A stretch of DNA of 64,000 bases from Lepisosteus oculatus (Eukaryota; Chordata; Actinopteri; Semionotiformes; Lepisosteidae): NCBI RefSeq assembly GCF_040954835.1, contig NC_090697.1, positions 11,586,001 through 11,650,000 on the forward strand. The letters run 5' to 3'. The notes under the pieces were generated by a model. That model saw nothing but the letters and a program-made list of their open reading frames with translations. It was not told the DNA's origin and ran no database searches. How positions within the stretch are numbered: the first letter of the stretch is position 1; every line of letters starts with the position of its first letter. The position numbers and the translations under genes are program-made. This document shows, piece by piece, positions 23,221-32,700 of the stretch.

Positions 23221-23358
23221 GCTGTGGACCCCCAGCGCTTTCCAGGCAGCGCAGCTGATGAGGCCGACCCCGCCGCAGGCCCACAGGGAGCCCCAGCCCA
23301 GAGCCCGCAGGGCCAGGGAGGCCCCGCTCTCCGGCACCGCCGCCGTGGCCGTCACCCC
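23221..23358 (-). CDS. TMEM242: TMEM242 coding exon 3 (second membrane segment)
   Basis: This 138-nt exon on the - strand encodes exactly 46 residues: [20 protein letters not shown], then [20 protein letters not shown], then ALGVHS. Human TMEM242 has [20 protein letters not shown]...[17 protein letters not shown] in the same place. The acceptor AG is at 23360-23359 and donor GTGAGT begins at 23220; both junctions are phase 0. The hydrophobic run from ALGWG to AAWKALG is the second transmembrane helix. The protein sits in the inner mitochondrial membrane. In human cells it works with TMEM70 in building the ATP synthase c-ring and associates with complex I assembly factors. Confidence 0.96.
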
Positions 23359-23875
23359 CTGCAACAGAGAGAGGACGACACAGCACAGGGTCAGCCCAGC
23401 TCCCGGCACTTCCTGCTTCCCACTGCCAGGCAGCTCGGAGCGGAGAAACAGGCCCGGCCGAGCTTGCACCCGACTCGCAGGCGGAATAAGGCCCCCCCCC
23501 CCCCCCGAGAATCAAGCACGCTGGAAAGGTCTGCGGGGCGTGTTGGCCACAACACGGGGAGGCTGGGACCCCCATGCAGAGTGAGGGGGGACCATATGGA
23601 GGAGGGATGCAAAAAGATACAGTATATGCGACGCAGAGAAGGGGATCACTTAGGTATTTATAGCATCTTAGGTAAGAAATGATGTCAAGGTGTGATTGCA
23701 AACTACTGACAGCTGAGGCTGATTGAGCCTGGCTGTTCATCCCTCCCGAGCCTTCACTATAAACTCCATTTAGCACCGGAACATGAAAAACTTTAACAGG
23801 ATGTTTCCACATAAAAAATGCTGTTCTACAGGAGACTGTCTCATGTCAGGCATTCTTCCAATGACAGCGGATATT

Positions 23876-24066
23876 GTTTGGAGATTTGGGAGTCTTACTG
23901 CAGATGGGAGTTGTGATACTTCAGCCATGTCTGGTTTGTGTCCCATTATGTCTCAAGTCAAAGCCTTCAATTCACACATCCATCCATTCTCTCTCTGCCT
24001 CGGCCTAGTCGGGAATGGTGAACTGCGCTGAAATGGTTCAAATTGATTTATGTGTTGTTTTTCTGC
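23876..24066. repeat. Segment B', duplicated in TMEM242 intron 1
   Basis: About 190 bp here match 26199-26391 with only scattered differences. Shared runs include GATTTGGGAGTCTTACTGCA, AAAGCCTTCAATTCACACAT and GCGCTGAAATGGTTCAAATT. Both copies have the same orientation. The spacing is 2.3 kb and exon 2 lies between them. Confidence 0.9.
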
Positions 24067-25398
24067 TCTCAAATTGTTCCCATCCTAAAGCACAGTACAG
24101 TCTTACAGCGATTCCGGCCCACGATGCATAGTAAATCCTGGATAAAGGGCGAGAGTGGGGCAGCACAGAAGATACTCTTGTTTTGCATTCTCCTTGGATG
24201 AAAGCACATTTCACAGTGTAAGCGGAGCTGGAAAAGAGAGGGAGGTACAGTAGATACATTTCGTGAGCTTAAGATGATCTTGTACTTTTGATGTGACGGG
24301 GTAACGAAAAACTTATCTCCTTGATTTTATTTTATTGAGCCATTTTTGTGTATTTTTAATCTTGTTCTCAACACCTGGAAGTCCTCCTAAATAAAGCTGT
24401 TCTTCCCAGCCTACTCCACTGTAATTGATGATAAAATATATTACAGTCACATGCCCCTCTCAGAGAACGAAACCCTATTGGCTCTGCAGTGTTCTCTTTT
24501 TTTCCCACGAGCCTTGATCATATGATTTCTGAAAGGCTGTCCAGCCTGACCGAAGTGTGAGATGATACAACACAGGACATCCTTAAGGGCTCCAGGACAG
24601 GAAATTAGTTCCAGGACAGAGACAGGACCTCACTGTCTGAAACACAGCTTCTCGTGTGCTTTATGTTGTTATCAAGCGAAAGAAAATTGAACATAAAACC
24701 ACATACTTCTCTGTTGAAAATCCAATTTTACCACATTAAAAGCATATTTTCCCCAAACTGATGTTTACAATGATGGAACTTCAGCTTAAAAATAGTTTTC
24801 GGAAAACAAAGAGTACACTGTGTGGTCTGCGCCTTAAAAATGAAATCAACTTTGCAAGATCCTTTCTTCAAATCACAGTTTCTCAATATATGCAAGAATA
24901 AATCTGCCATTTCACAGCTCTCATTTCAGAAGAAATGTGTGGATTAAAGCTTTGAAATAGACAAAGAAGGCATAGGCAGTCTATTTAAAGTCCTGAACAA
25001 CATCTTTTTAATTTTTTTCTTGCTCATCAAAATTAATCTGCTTGCGCATAAACTCAAAATATACTACCAACCATTTGAATTTTTCACCGTAATAATAAAT
25101 ATAACATTGAAGTAAAATGCATTCTAATGTTTGTTAATCAATATATTAGCCACAGCCTTGTGTTTAAATAAAAAAAATAGTTGAACAAAAAAAAACATTA
25201 TTCTTTGGTAAGTCAGTCACTGACTGTAAAAAAAAAGGCTGTGTTCAGATCCTTTCCAAATGCATCCAATCAGGTAATGTCTTCACTGGGCTCATATCAA
25301 GGAACAGAATTGCTCAATTCGAACAGAAGGAGGTGTGCGCCGAAGTATTTATTCACTCAGATCTATATGTTATCAACACAGGCGTCAGCTAATAAGGA

Positions 25399-25470
25399 AG
25401 GCAGCATGGATCTGTGATTAGAACTCTAGACTTCAGACCAGAGGGTCATGGGTTTAGCTCCTAGGTGCTT
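25399..25470 (+). repeat. tRNA-like fragment (possible SINE head)
   Basis: GCAGCATGGATCTGTGATTA followed by GAACTCTAGACTTCAGACC and GGGTTTAGCTCCTAGGTGCT resembles a tRNA with A-box- and B-box-like segments. The B box is degenerate and no full cloverleaf was established. It is more likely a SINE head or tRNA pseudogene than a functional tRNA. Confidence 0.35.
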
Positions 25471-25944
25471 TTGTAAACATAACAAAGGATTAAGTTTAAT
25501 CATCTAATAAAATTACTCAGGGTGGCTACGTCGGGCAAGTTGGCTGGAACCTGTGCTTCATAGTCCTGTAGAAATCTCCATCTGGTACTAAGGCAGCACC
25601 TCTCTTTGTTCATTCAAACTCTAACAAATACAAAAAAAGGTATTTACTGATGTACACAACTTTCTTTTTTTCGCAGCGAGTGGATTTTTTAGTTCTCAAC
25701 ACAAAATGCCACATACAGTAACAGAAAAACACCACCTTGTCTCTGTTCATTTTTTCAGACAAATTACATTTCTATAATGCGGGAGAAACCCGAAACGTGC
25801 GGTTGCGGATTAGTTTCTGTAGGTTACATTAGTGTGTGCTGAATTTAACCAGGTAAACGATTTTTTTAATATATATTTGAAATAAACATGATTTCCCCGT
25901 GAAGACTGGCAATCGAGGACTTTGCTTGTCGCTCCGGTACGTAC

Positions 25945-26045
25945 TTTACTGAACCACTCCGGGCTCCTCTTCCTCGCCACGGCCAGCGTCGTCCCGAACC
26001 CCGCCAGCACTCCGGCCGAAGCCACGGCGCCAAGGAAAAGGCCAC
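25945..26045 (-). CDS. TMEM242: TMEM242 coding exon 2 (first membrane segment)
   Basis: This 101-nt exon on the - strand encodes [20 protein letters not shown] then [13 protein letters not shown]. It is preceded by two bases that complete a glycine codon begun in exon 1 (AAAG + GT). Human TMEM242 reads GIFLGTVAAAGMLAGFITTL...KKKSPEWFNK at this point. The acceptor AG is at 26047-26046 and donor GTACGT begins at 25944. The hydrophobic GLFLG...LAV stretch is the first transmembrane helix, followed by the basic ARKR loop. Sequence immediately upstream of the acceptor is part of a local duplication (26041-26180 versus 26396-26550). Confidence 0.95.
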
Positions 26046-26180
26046 CTACAGTAACAACCCAGGGGACGTCATGAATGGAATGGATACTTCATTCCAAGAC
26101 TAACAGCCAAACCAAAAATTCATTTTACAGGAGAGTTTCAATCTCAAATCAGCAAATGACATCAGGAATGAAAATAAAAT
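26041..26180. repeat. Segment A, duplicated 355 bp away (contains the exon 2 acceptor)
   Basis: This and 26396-26550 share GCCACCTA-CAACA, GGGACGTCATGAATGGAATG, TTCATTCCAAGACTAACA, AATTCATTTTACA and GACATCAGGAA. They are direct repeats with ~10% difference. Copy A overlaps the TMEM242 exon 2 splice acceptor. The other copy has lost the AG (CCTAACAACAACACAG) and the exon. Confidence 0.88.
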
Positions 26181-26198
26181 TTGTCCAAACCCAACGTT

Positions 26199-26391
26199 TA
26201 GAGATTTGGGAGTCTTACTGCAGATGGGAGTTGTGATAATTCAACAAAGTCTGGTTTGTGTCCCATTATGTCCCAAGTCAAAGCCTTCAATTCACACATC
26301 CATCCATTCTCTCTCTGTTCAGCCTAGTCAGGGGAATGGTGAACTGCGCTGAAATGGTTCAAATTGATTTATGCGTTGTTTTTCTGCTCTT
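26199..26391. repeat. Segment B (partner of 23876-24066)
   Basis: About 190 bp of near-identical direct repeat with 23876-24066, lying between duplicated segments A and A'. It contains no recognised mobile-element hallmark, so segmental duplication within the gene is as likely as independent insertion. Confidence 0.88.
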
Positions 26392-26395
26392 TCTG

Positions 26396-26550
26396 CCACC
26401 TAACAACAACACAGGGGACTTCATGAATGGAATGAATACTGTACTTCATTCCAAGACTAACAACAAAACCAACAATTCATTTTACAAGAGAATTTCAATC
26501 TAAAATCAGCAACTAAGATGCAATGACATCAGGAAAGAAAATAACATAAG
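26396..26550. repeat. Segment A' (second copy of the acceptor-proximal duplication)
   Basis: This is a direct repeat of 26041-26180, slightly expanded. The position equivalent to the exon 2 acceptor no longer has a usable AG and the exon sequence does not follow, so the copy should be silent for splicing. Confidence 0.85.
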
Positions 26551-26794
26551 ACCTGCGTTTCCCAGGATCGAAAGCAACAAACCCAGCTTGGCAGTCCTCT
26601 CTGTCCAGTGCAGAACTTGTAAAATCCTAAATCACTGAGAAAGTCCATTCAGGATGACAACTTTCTACACCTTGCTGTGTCTTGCAATGTCAACGTACTG
26701 AGAAGCCACGCGTAGTTCCGAGTACGACTAGCTCAAAATAAAAAGGGAGTAACCGCCTACTTAGAAGAAGGAGTATACACATATAAATCCCAAC

Positions 26795-26891
26795 CTTTTA
26801 ATAACATAAGCTTGTTTTCTTCACTTTCGCCTGACGCTGCAGTACATTCAGCACTGACTTTGCTAAATCCTTCTTCTTGCGGGGCTGTCAT
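26795..26891 (-). CDS. TMEM242: TMEM242 coding exon 1 (start codon)
   Basis: On the - strand the ATG at 26891-26889 opens 32 codons plus one base: MTAPQEEGFSKVSAECTAAS, then GESEENKLMLLK. NKLMLLKGG across the junction matches the human DRLFLVKGG preceding the first membrane helix. The polar N-terminus is variable and matrix-facing or soluble in the family. The junction AAAG|GT to GT|GGC gives Lys-Gly-Gly in frame. The summed exons (97+101+138+114 nt) give 149 residues plus stop, against about 141 in human, so the gene is complete. It is the first ATG in this frame. A TTTCTGTGTAG acceptor-like sequence lies about 20 bp upstream of the ATG, so a non-coding 5' exon is possible. Confidence 0.88.
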
Positions 26892-27249
26892 GCCGGCAGT
26901 AGCGTTGTTCCTACACAGAAAGTCTTCCGACGACAACAACAGGTACTAAGAAACATTCCTAGGGACAACTCACGTCGTATTTAAAAGACGATTGTTTTCT
27001 TACTTACTGTGAATTTGACCTTTAATTGCCATTTGAGGCTCTGTGCCTTGATTTCGATCCTTTGGGAGATTTTAAAACTATTCCTTTTCTTTGAAAATAT
27101 GTTCACGCAATTATGCGCAAAATGGACTTCATATTCTACTCGGGCAATATATAAAAGCAAACATTATAAAAGGAAGTTAGAGGAGATGGGTATGTTTTTT
27201 TTTGGCTTAATCGTTGCATATTAGGTATGTAACGATATATAAATACAAC

Positions 27250-27911
27250 TCTAATAATAATAAACTTTATTTTATATAGCGCCTTTAAACGTGGCGTCTC
27301 AAAGCACTTTACAGAATGACAACAACAAAAAATAAAAAGAATACACAAGATATAACACAGTTACAATATATACAGGAGACCTTGGATGGTGGTACTAAGA
27401 AAAGCAGGGGGCTGAAGAAAGGAACCAGTTAAGTAAAGGCTTTTCTAAAGAAGAGGGTTTTGAGTCTGGATTTGAAGGAGTTTAGAGAAGGTGACTCTCT
27501 GATATCCTTGGGGAGAGAGTTCCAGAGCTTGGGGGCACAGCAGGAGAAGGCCCTGTCACCCATACAATGGAGACGGGCTTGGGGGACAGTATGGAGAACA
27601 GAATTAGAAGAGCGAAGGTTGCGAGGTGGGGAGTAGGGCGATAATAGTTCAGACAGGTACTGAGGTGCCAAGCCATGCAGAGCCTTATAGGTGAGCATGA
27701 GGATTTTAAAGTCTACACGGAATTTGACCAGAAGCCAGTGCAAGGACTCCAGGATAGGAGTAATGTGAACACTTGCACTAGACCTGGTCAGGATTCTGGC
27801 TGCTGAATTTTGGACATACTGCAGTTTGTTCAGAGTAGATTTAGATACCCCAGCAGGAAGAGCTTCTAATATTGTTTTTAAACGGAGGGACTCATACATT
27901 TTCCAAAACAA
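27250..27911 (-). mobile_element. L2-type LINE fragment (RT ORF C-terminus and 3' tail)
   Basis: The - strand has a 160-residue open frame reading KLQYVQNSAARILTRSSASV, HITPILESLHWLLVKFRVDF, KILMLTYKALHGLAPQYLSE, GDRAFSCCAPKLWNSLPKDI and SFKSRLKTLFFRKAF. This is the well-known C-terminal end of L2/CR1-clade LINE ORF2 in fish (HWLPV-FRIDFKILLLTYKALHGLAP, DRAFS--APKLWNSLP). It is followed on the - strand by AAGTGCTTTGAGACGCCACG, GGCGCTATATAAAATAAAG and an AATAAT tail, the L2 3' end that also gave rise to the SINE tails here. The 5' part is missing. The frame is still intact, suggesting relatively recent insertion in the TMEM242/ZDHHC14 divergent interval. Confidence 0.9.
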
Positions 27912-28074
27912 ATTAACTGAAAATACTTCAGGATGTGGAATTGAACTGCGTTTCGCGCATTTGTGCTAATAACCAGGGCCCCTCGTACGGTACACTGAGA
28001 AGAAGGAGCCGTTATAATAGGACGCTAAGCGCGTGGGGAAAGGTGTGTGAATGTGTTCGGTTTATCGGGGTGTC

Positions 28075-28088
28075 GGGAGTTGTAGTCC
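28075..28088 (-). promoter_or_regulatory. ZNF143/THAP11-type site (ACTACAACTCCC)
   Basis: The reverse complement of GGGAGTTGTAGTCC is GGACTACAACTCCC. This exactly matches the ACTACAAYTCCC core found in many CpG-island, often bidirectional, vertebrate promoters. It sits within the CpG-rich block and marks a probable promoter for TMEM242, ZDHHC14 or both. Confidence 0.6.
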
Positions 28089-28500
28089 CCCCCCATCAAA
28101 CCTCGCGTTCTCTCGGCACGGAGGGCGGGGCCGTGAAGTACTCCACTTCCCGTGATCCCCCGCGCTGCCTCCTCCAAGGCGACTTGGCCGCCTTGTTTAT
28201 TAGTTGCAGCGAGCGCCGGATTGCGTGAAGGTGGCGGCAGTGGGAATGCGTTTTCCTTTCGGACGATTAAAACGACAAACGTTCCCGTTTTTGGCATTCG
28301 AGCTGACGATGTTGCAACTTTTAGAAGCGTGCTGGGATGGAAGCGTAGGAAATAGCTTTCGAGGCGGTGTTTCTGTGACAATGCTACAGGAGGTTAGTGG
28401 CGCATTGGTTCGGAGATGTGGATGAGGGCGGTCGGAGCGCAGAAGCTGTGGTAAAAAACCAGAGCATTTCGTACAGATACGCGCTGGGGGCTGTAAATCT

Positions 28501-28528
28501 CCCCCCCCCCCCCCCCCCCCCCCCCCCC
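28501..28528. repeat. Homopolymer run of 28 C
   Basis: An uninterrupted cytosine run followed by GCCC, about 1 kb upstream of the ZDHHC14 ATG. Its length is likely unstable or imprecise in assemblies. Confidence 0.95.
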
Positions 28529-29507
28529 GCCCAGTTCTTACTGCACGGATGAAGCCATTTTTATGCATATGTTTATAAAACGCGTCCTTCACGCTTTTCT
28601 CCGTCTGGAGTGAAGATGTGGCTCTTAGTTTTAACTGCTGCTCGGAGCAAACCAGGATAACGTGTGGATTAAAAAAAAAAGGGAACACCTCCTCCAGGGA
28701 TCGGCTCGGGAGACGCATTACTCGCTTATCAAAGCGAAACGGCAGCGGCGATATCGGAAGGACCCCGTGCCTGTCACTGAACACTTCAATCTTATCTGAT
28801 TGTACGCGCAAGTTTTTTTTTTTAAGGGTACTTTTTAAAAGGTGGACGGGCGTAAAGAAAAAAAAACAACAACTTCAAGAGCCGCTGAAGGACTTGCTGA
28901 AGTATCGTTACGGCCACTTCTTCGATGTAGGACAACTTCGGAGCTCTGGATTTTTACAAGGAGGCCGGACTAATCAGTAGTTTATTCAAAGTAGTACTGT
29001 TGTGTCTATGCACAGGGGGGTGGGGGTGGGCAAACATGGAAGAGTTATTTAAACAAAATGGGGGAATTTCGTATTTTTGCAGTGGCCTTTCCAAGTAACG
29101 CGCTGTAAATGAGCAGAAAGGGACAAGTGTTAAACCCGCGTCTGTGCGCTAACGGTGCGTCTGCTTGAACAAGTAAACCGGAGGACGGGCTTACCGTAAA
29201 CCTAAGTGCAGGAACTAATCTACACGTGGAGGTGAGATCACGACCTGACCCGACCGAGGCTTTTTTTTTATTTTTATTTTTTAGGGTGGTTGTTTCAGTG
29301 GAAACCGCTGGATTTGTGCGTACAGTCGCCAGCCGATAGACGGCAAACATCGCCAGACGGCAGCCCCGAGGCGTGGAAACCCACACGGATCCTGAGTCTT
29401 CTGCTCTTTCCATCATGCGGAGTCACCCGCCGGCTGCCGGAGAAGAAGAAACAAGATTATAGTCTCCGTTTGGATTCCTTTTCGCCGCGGCGACTCCCCC
29501 CCGGATC

Positions 29508-29542
29508 GTGGTGGTGGTGGTGGTGGTGGTGGGGAGGGGGGG
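29508..29542 (+). repeat. ZDHHC14: (GGT)n plus G-run just before the ZDHHC14 start
   Basis: About eight GTG/GGT triplets run into GGGGAGGGGGGG, ending 15 bp before the ATG. On the transcribed RNA this could form a G-quadruplex in the 5' UTR; that is inference from the G-tracts. Confidence 0.85.
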
Positions 29543-29557
29543 TTCATTCTGTGATTA

Positions 29558-29793
29558 ATGTCTCCCGGGGGTGGCGGGCCCATGAAAGACTGCGGGTACC
29601 GCCAGATCAGCACTCGTAGCTCGTCGCCCATGGAGTCCCCGCACAAGAAGGTCCCCAGGAGAAAGTGGGAAACCTTCCCCGGCCGGAATAGATTCTACTG
29701 CAATGGGAGGATTATGATGGGCAGGCAGACGGGGGTCTTCTACCTGACTCTGGTCCTCATCGTGGTCACCAGCGGACTCTTCTTCGCTTTCGA
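29558..29793 (+). CDS. ZDHHC14: ZDHHC14 first coding exon
   Basis: The exon encodes 78 codons plus two bases: [20 protein letters not shown], then [11 protein letters not shown], then [20 protein letters not shown], then [20 protein letters not shown] and GLFFAF. Human ZDHHC14 starts almost identically ([41 protein letters not shown]). The start is fixed by that match, since the Kozak context (TTAATGT) is weak. The donor GTAAGT at 29794 splits a GA- codon, as expected for the Asp in the human FAFDCPYLAV. The product is a Golgi/ER membrane protein S-palmitoyltransferase. The catalytic DHHC-Cys domain is in later exons outside the window. Residues about 57-77 form the first transmembrane helix. 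The lysine-rich insert seen in human (KKKKIAARRK) is shorter here (KKVPRRK). Confidence 0.95.
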
Positions 29794-32700
29794 GTAAGTC
29801 CTGAAACCGGCAGGCGTGCGGCGGCGTTTCTGCTCTTGAGCTGATGTGGTTGGGGTGGTGGGGGGGACGGACACCCCGTCAAAATGTTTGCATTCCCACC
29901 CCCCTCTCTGCGAGGAGGAAGCCGATGACAAGACGTGGAAAGCTGTTTGAGCGGGGTGTTTTTCTTTGGGGGGGAGAATTAGGTGCGTTTTGTTTCACCC
30001 GATGCTGCTGGGTGTTTCGCGGTGTCTGCTAGGAAAACAGACGGCACCGAATTCAGGGTGTGTATGCCGTGAGGTCCTTATTGTTATCTTGTGCAAATAA
30101 GGGACGTTAATGTGCTAGGAAAGCGAAAATTATACATCAGTTACCTTGATCTGAGATGTTCTACTAATACCACGGACTGTCTTCTGTAATGTGTATTATT
30201 GAACTGGTTTTGGGACCTGCAAACTGGTGTGAGACATATTTGGCTTAACATGTTCAGTGTTAGTGCATCACTTTCCGTGCGTTTTGATCTTCATTGGGTG
30301 TCTTGGGCTTGCTCGCTGAGAACACTTGAGTGGGTCTGTGCCCAGCATCTGGATCTTACTTGGCGCTCTCTGGACTACTCCTAATTATAGCCGAGGTTGA
30401 ATAAATGTCTTCCAAATGTGTCTTAGAACAGCAGCGAGCGATATCCTGGTTTTTACTTGCCTTTACAGTGAATTAATAGTTGCCGACTGAGCTTGAAAGA
30501 GAAACGTCCGTCGGAATTTTAACCACGGCTCCCATCTTTTTAAGAGGGGAGCTACTTTTTACTTAAGCGTAGTTCCTCCGTTTGAATCCTCACTTCTGGG
30601 TGAAGCTAATTGCCGTGCTCGGAGTTGTCTTTTCTTTCTTTTCTTTCCACCGAGGGGTTGTGGGTGTCTGGAGAAAGGAGCCCCATCATGTTGTCAAACA
30701 TGATACCCCCCCGGCTTCTTTCAAGAAACAGCTGGGGGAGACCCTTGGATCAGTTCACTACTGAGAAGCAAATTATCCTGACAGGCCAGGTGCCTTCATT
30801 TCCTTTGCAAACTGTACGATGTTGTTAACTTTATAATGGAGATGGAGTCTTCGGGCTCCTTGGAGTTTTTTTTTTTTTTCTGTTGCTTTGTCTTGATCTC
30901 CGGATCATTCCGTCGTTTTCATTTCCCAGTTAATATTGGTTTTCTGCTCACCCCAATGTTTCAGTGTGCTGCAGTTTTGCTCTGTGGCTCCTTAAAGGCT
31001 TTTGTTGTTGTTGTTGTTGTTGTTTGCCGCTAAGAGAACATCAACTCGGATATTTTCTCGGGCTCCTCCTGTGTTCTGAATTTCAAGCTTGCGAAACGTG
31101 CCGGTGAGAGGTAGGAGGCTGTGGCTCTGGGTGGAGGTGGGCAGGGAGCCAGCGGGCTCTCTGCCTCCTGTCGTCTCTCTCCCAGCGCACCCCAGGCCGC
31201 CTTGCTGTAGTCCCGGTGGATGTGGCGCGGACTGGCGGGGCTCCTGCGCTCCGCGGCGTGAAACTCTCGGTGGGAGGTAGGCGAGGAAGTCCAGGAAACA
31301 CGCTTCGCCTGTGACCTTAGCTGGGTCCAACCCCCCCCCAACATCAAAAAGCGAAAGCCCGGCATATTAGGAATCTGTGACAAATAAATCAACGCCGGAG
31401 CAAATTCCCTTGCAGGCATACACGTGTTTCCCTTTCAGGATGAGCGTAAGCTTAGTGTTTCCCCTGTCCTAACGTGAGCTTTTTCTTTTTTCCCTCTCTG
31501 TCATTCAGTCCCCTGAGCAGAAAAACAAGCTGCATCTTTCTTTTACCACTTCGCCTTCTGTGCTGAGGTTTGCATTGAGAGTGTACCACCATGTGTACCA
31601 AGCGTGTGGATTGTCTGTTGCCTGCAGCGGGTTTTTCCCCCCGCACAGCCTACACCCCTTCCCCAGCGGAAGGCAGGACTCGGAAGTTTTTCGTCTGGAA
31701 CCTTGCCCCCTTTGCTGAAAGGGCGGCAGGAGTGTGGAACAGGCCGGCCAGCCGCGGGGTCGAAGCCGATACGGAGGCTGGATGTGGTCCCCGGCTCCGT
31801 TCGCCCCTGAAAAGGCCCAGCGCGCGAGACTGGTGCAAGGGCCTGCTCTTGTGTGTGAGCACCCGTGCCGTACAAGGTGGTCCAGTGGAGAGGGGTTTAA
31901 GGATCGCAGAGATTCCTCGCGCGGGTGTCTCTTGCAGGGGCTCATCGCACTGGGTGACGGCAGAGGCTGCTGCTGAGCCCGCAGGTTTCCCGTGCGCCAT
32001 GTGGCGCGCTCATGCTGGAGCATGAATCTGTTTGTTTTAGCTGTTTTCGCTGCATGCGCTCTGCTCTGCATCAGGGGGCCAAAGGGGCAGCTGTATTTCT
32101 TGAGCGTACAAGATGTCGAGTCTCTTGCTTCCCGCCACTCGTTCTGTTTCTGAGCTCCGGGGAAGAGACTTCAGTGTCGCAGCTGGTTCGGAGATATTTT
32201 TCCTCAGGCAGCTGTTTTCTTGGAAAGCTGGTTTGTAGAATAGCAGAGATTTTTTTTTGCTTCACCACTAAGTTCCGATTTTTAATAGGGTGCGGAGCCC
32301 GAAACCCAGCGGTTTTCCCCAATTCATACACTCCAGTTGTGGCACACGGTAAACAGAAGCCTTCGCTCTCTAACATTAAAACCGTTACCAGACTAATTGC
32401 AGACGACTACAGACACGACTAAAAGCGGCCTTCCACATTTTTCCACTTAAATGGAAAATGCTGTCAGAAGTATGATTTGTAGGTCTAATAATATTAATAA
32501 TTTTCTGAGTGCTCCCCACGAAACTCGAAGCACTGTGCAGTCGCACGTAGATAATGCATGACAGTAACGAGAAAATAGTACACCAAGTTGACTTTTGTGA
32601 AACCGAGAGTGAAGCCAGTTTATTCATTATGAGCTTTTGTGAACATGCAGGTCTTGACGTTGGGGGGGTGGGGAGTGTATGTACAGTCTCGGAGTCTCTC

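Larger units (their letters stand above)
23359..25944 (-). other. TMEM242: TMEM242 intron 2
   Basis: This is a 2.6-kb phase 0 intron on the - strand. It includes a C-run at 23491-23505, one copy (23876-24066) of a ~190-bp segment also found in intron 1, and a tRNA-like repeat fragment at 25399-25470. No other exon was seen. Confidence 0.75.
26046..26794 (-). other. TMEM242: TMEM242 intron 1
   Basis: This is a 749-bp phase 1 intron on the - strand with donor GTTGGG (weak beyond GT) and acceptor ACTGTAG. Most of it is made of the duplicated segments A (26046-26180), B (26199-26391) and A' (26396-26550). Confidence 0.8.
26892..29557. promoter_or_regulatory. Divergent TMEM242/ZDHHC14 interval with CpG-rich blocks
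   Basis: The two genes diverge, with ATGs 2.67 kb apart. CpG-rich sequence lies at about 28,000-28,450 and 29,300-29,790, while the TMEM242-proximal part (26.9-27.25 kb) is AT-rich. An L2 fragment occupies 27,250-27,911. The interval includes a ZNF143-type motif, ETS-like CACTTCCCG, a 28-bp C-run and polypyrimidine-AG sequences just upstream of both ATGs. Transcription start sites cannot be fixed by eye. Confidence 0.55.

Noticed and set aside
23155..23682. 175-codon + strand frame
   Set aside because: It overlaps TMEM242 exon 3, which is clearly on the - strand, and its translation is low-complexity.
25399..25470. Functional tRNA gene
   Set aside because: The B box is degenerate, acceptor-stem pairing was not evident and no terminator follows. 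A SINE or tRNA pseudogene is more likely.
28200..28811. 203-codon - strand frame upstream of ZDHHC14
   Set aside because: It runs through the C-run (giving a Gly run) and GC-rich promoter DNA with no homology, so it is a composition artefact.
29558..29793. Assignment to ZDHHC18 or ZDHHC9
   Set aside because: The [14 protein letters not shown] start and the [17 protein letters not shown] block match ZDHHC14, and synteny agrees.
31591..32025. 144-codon + strand frame and overlapping - strand frames at 31.5-32.1 kb
   Set aside because: Several mutually overlapping frames on both strands in a GC-rich intronic patch, none resembling a protein.
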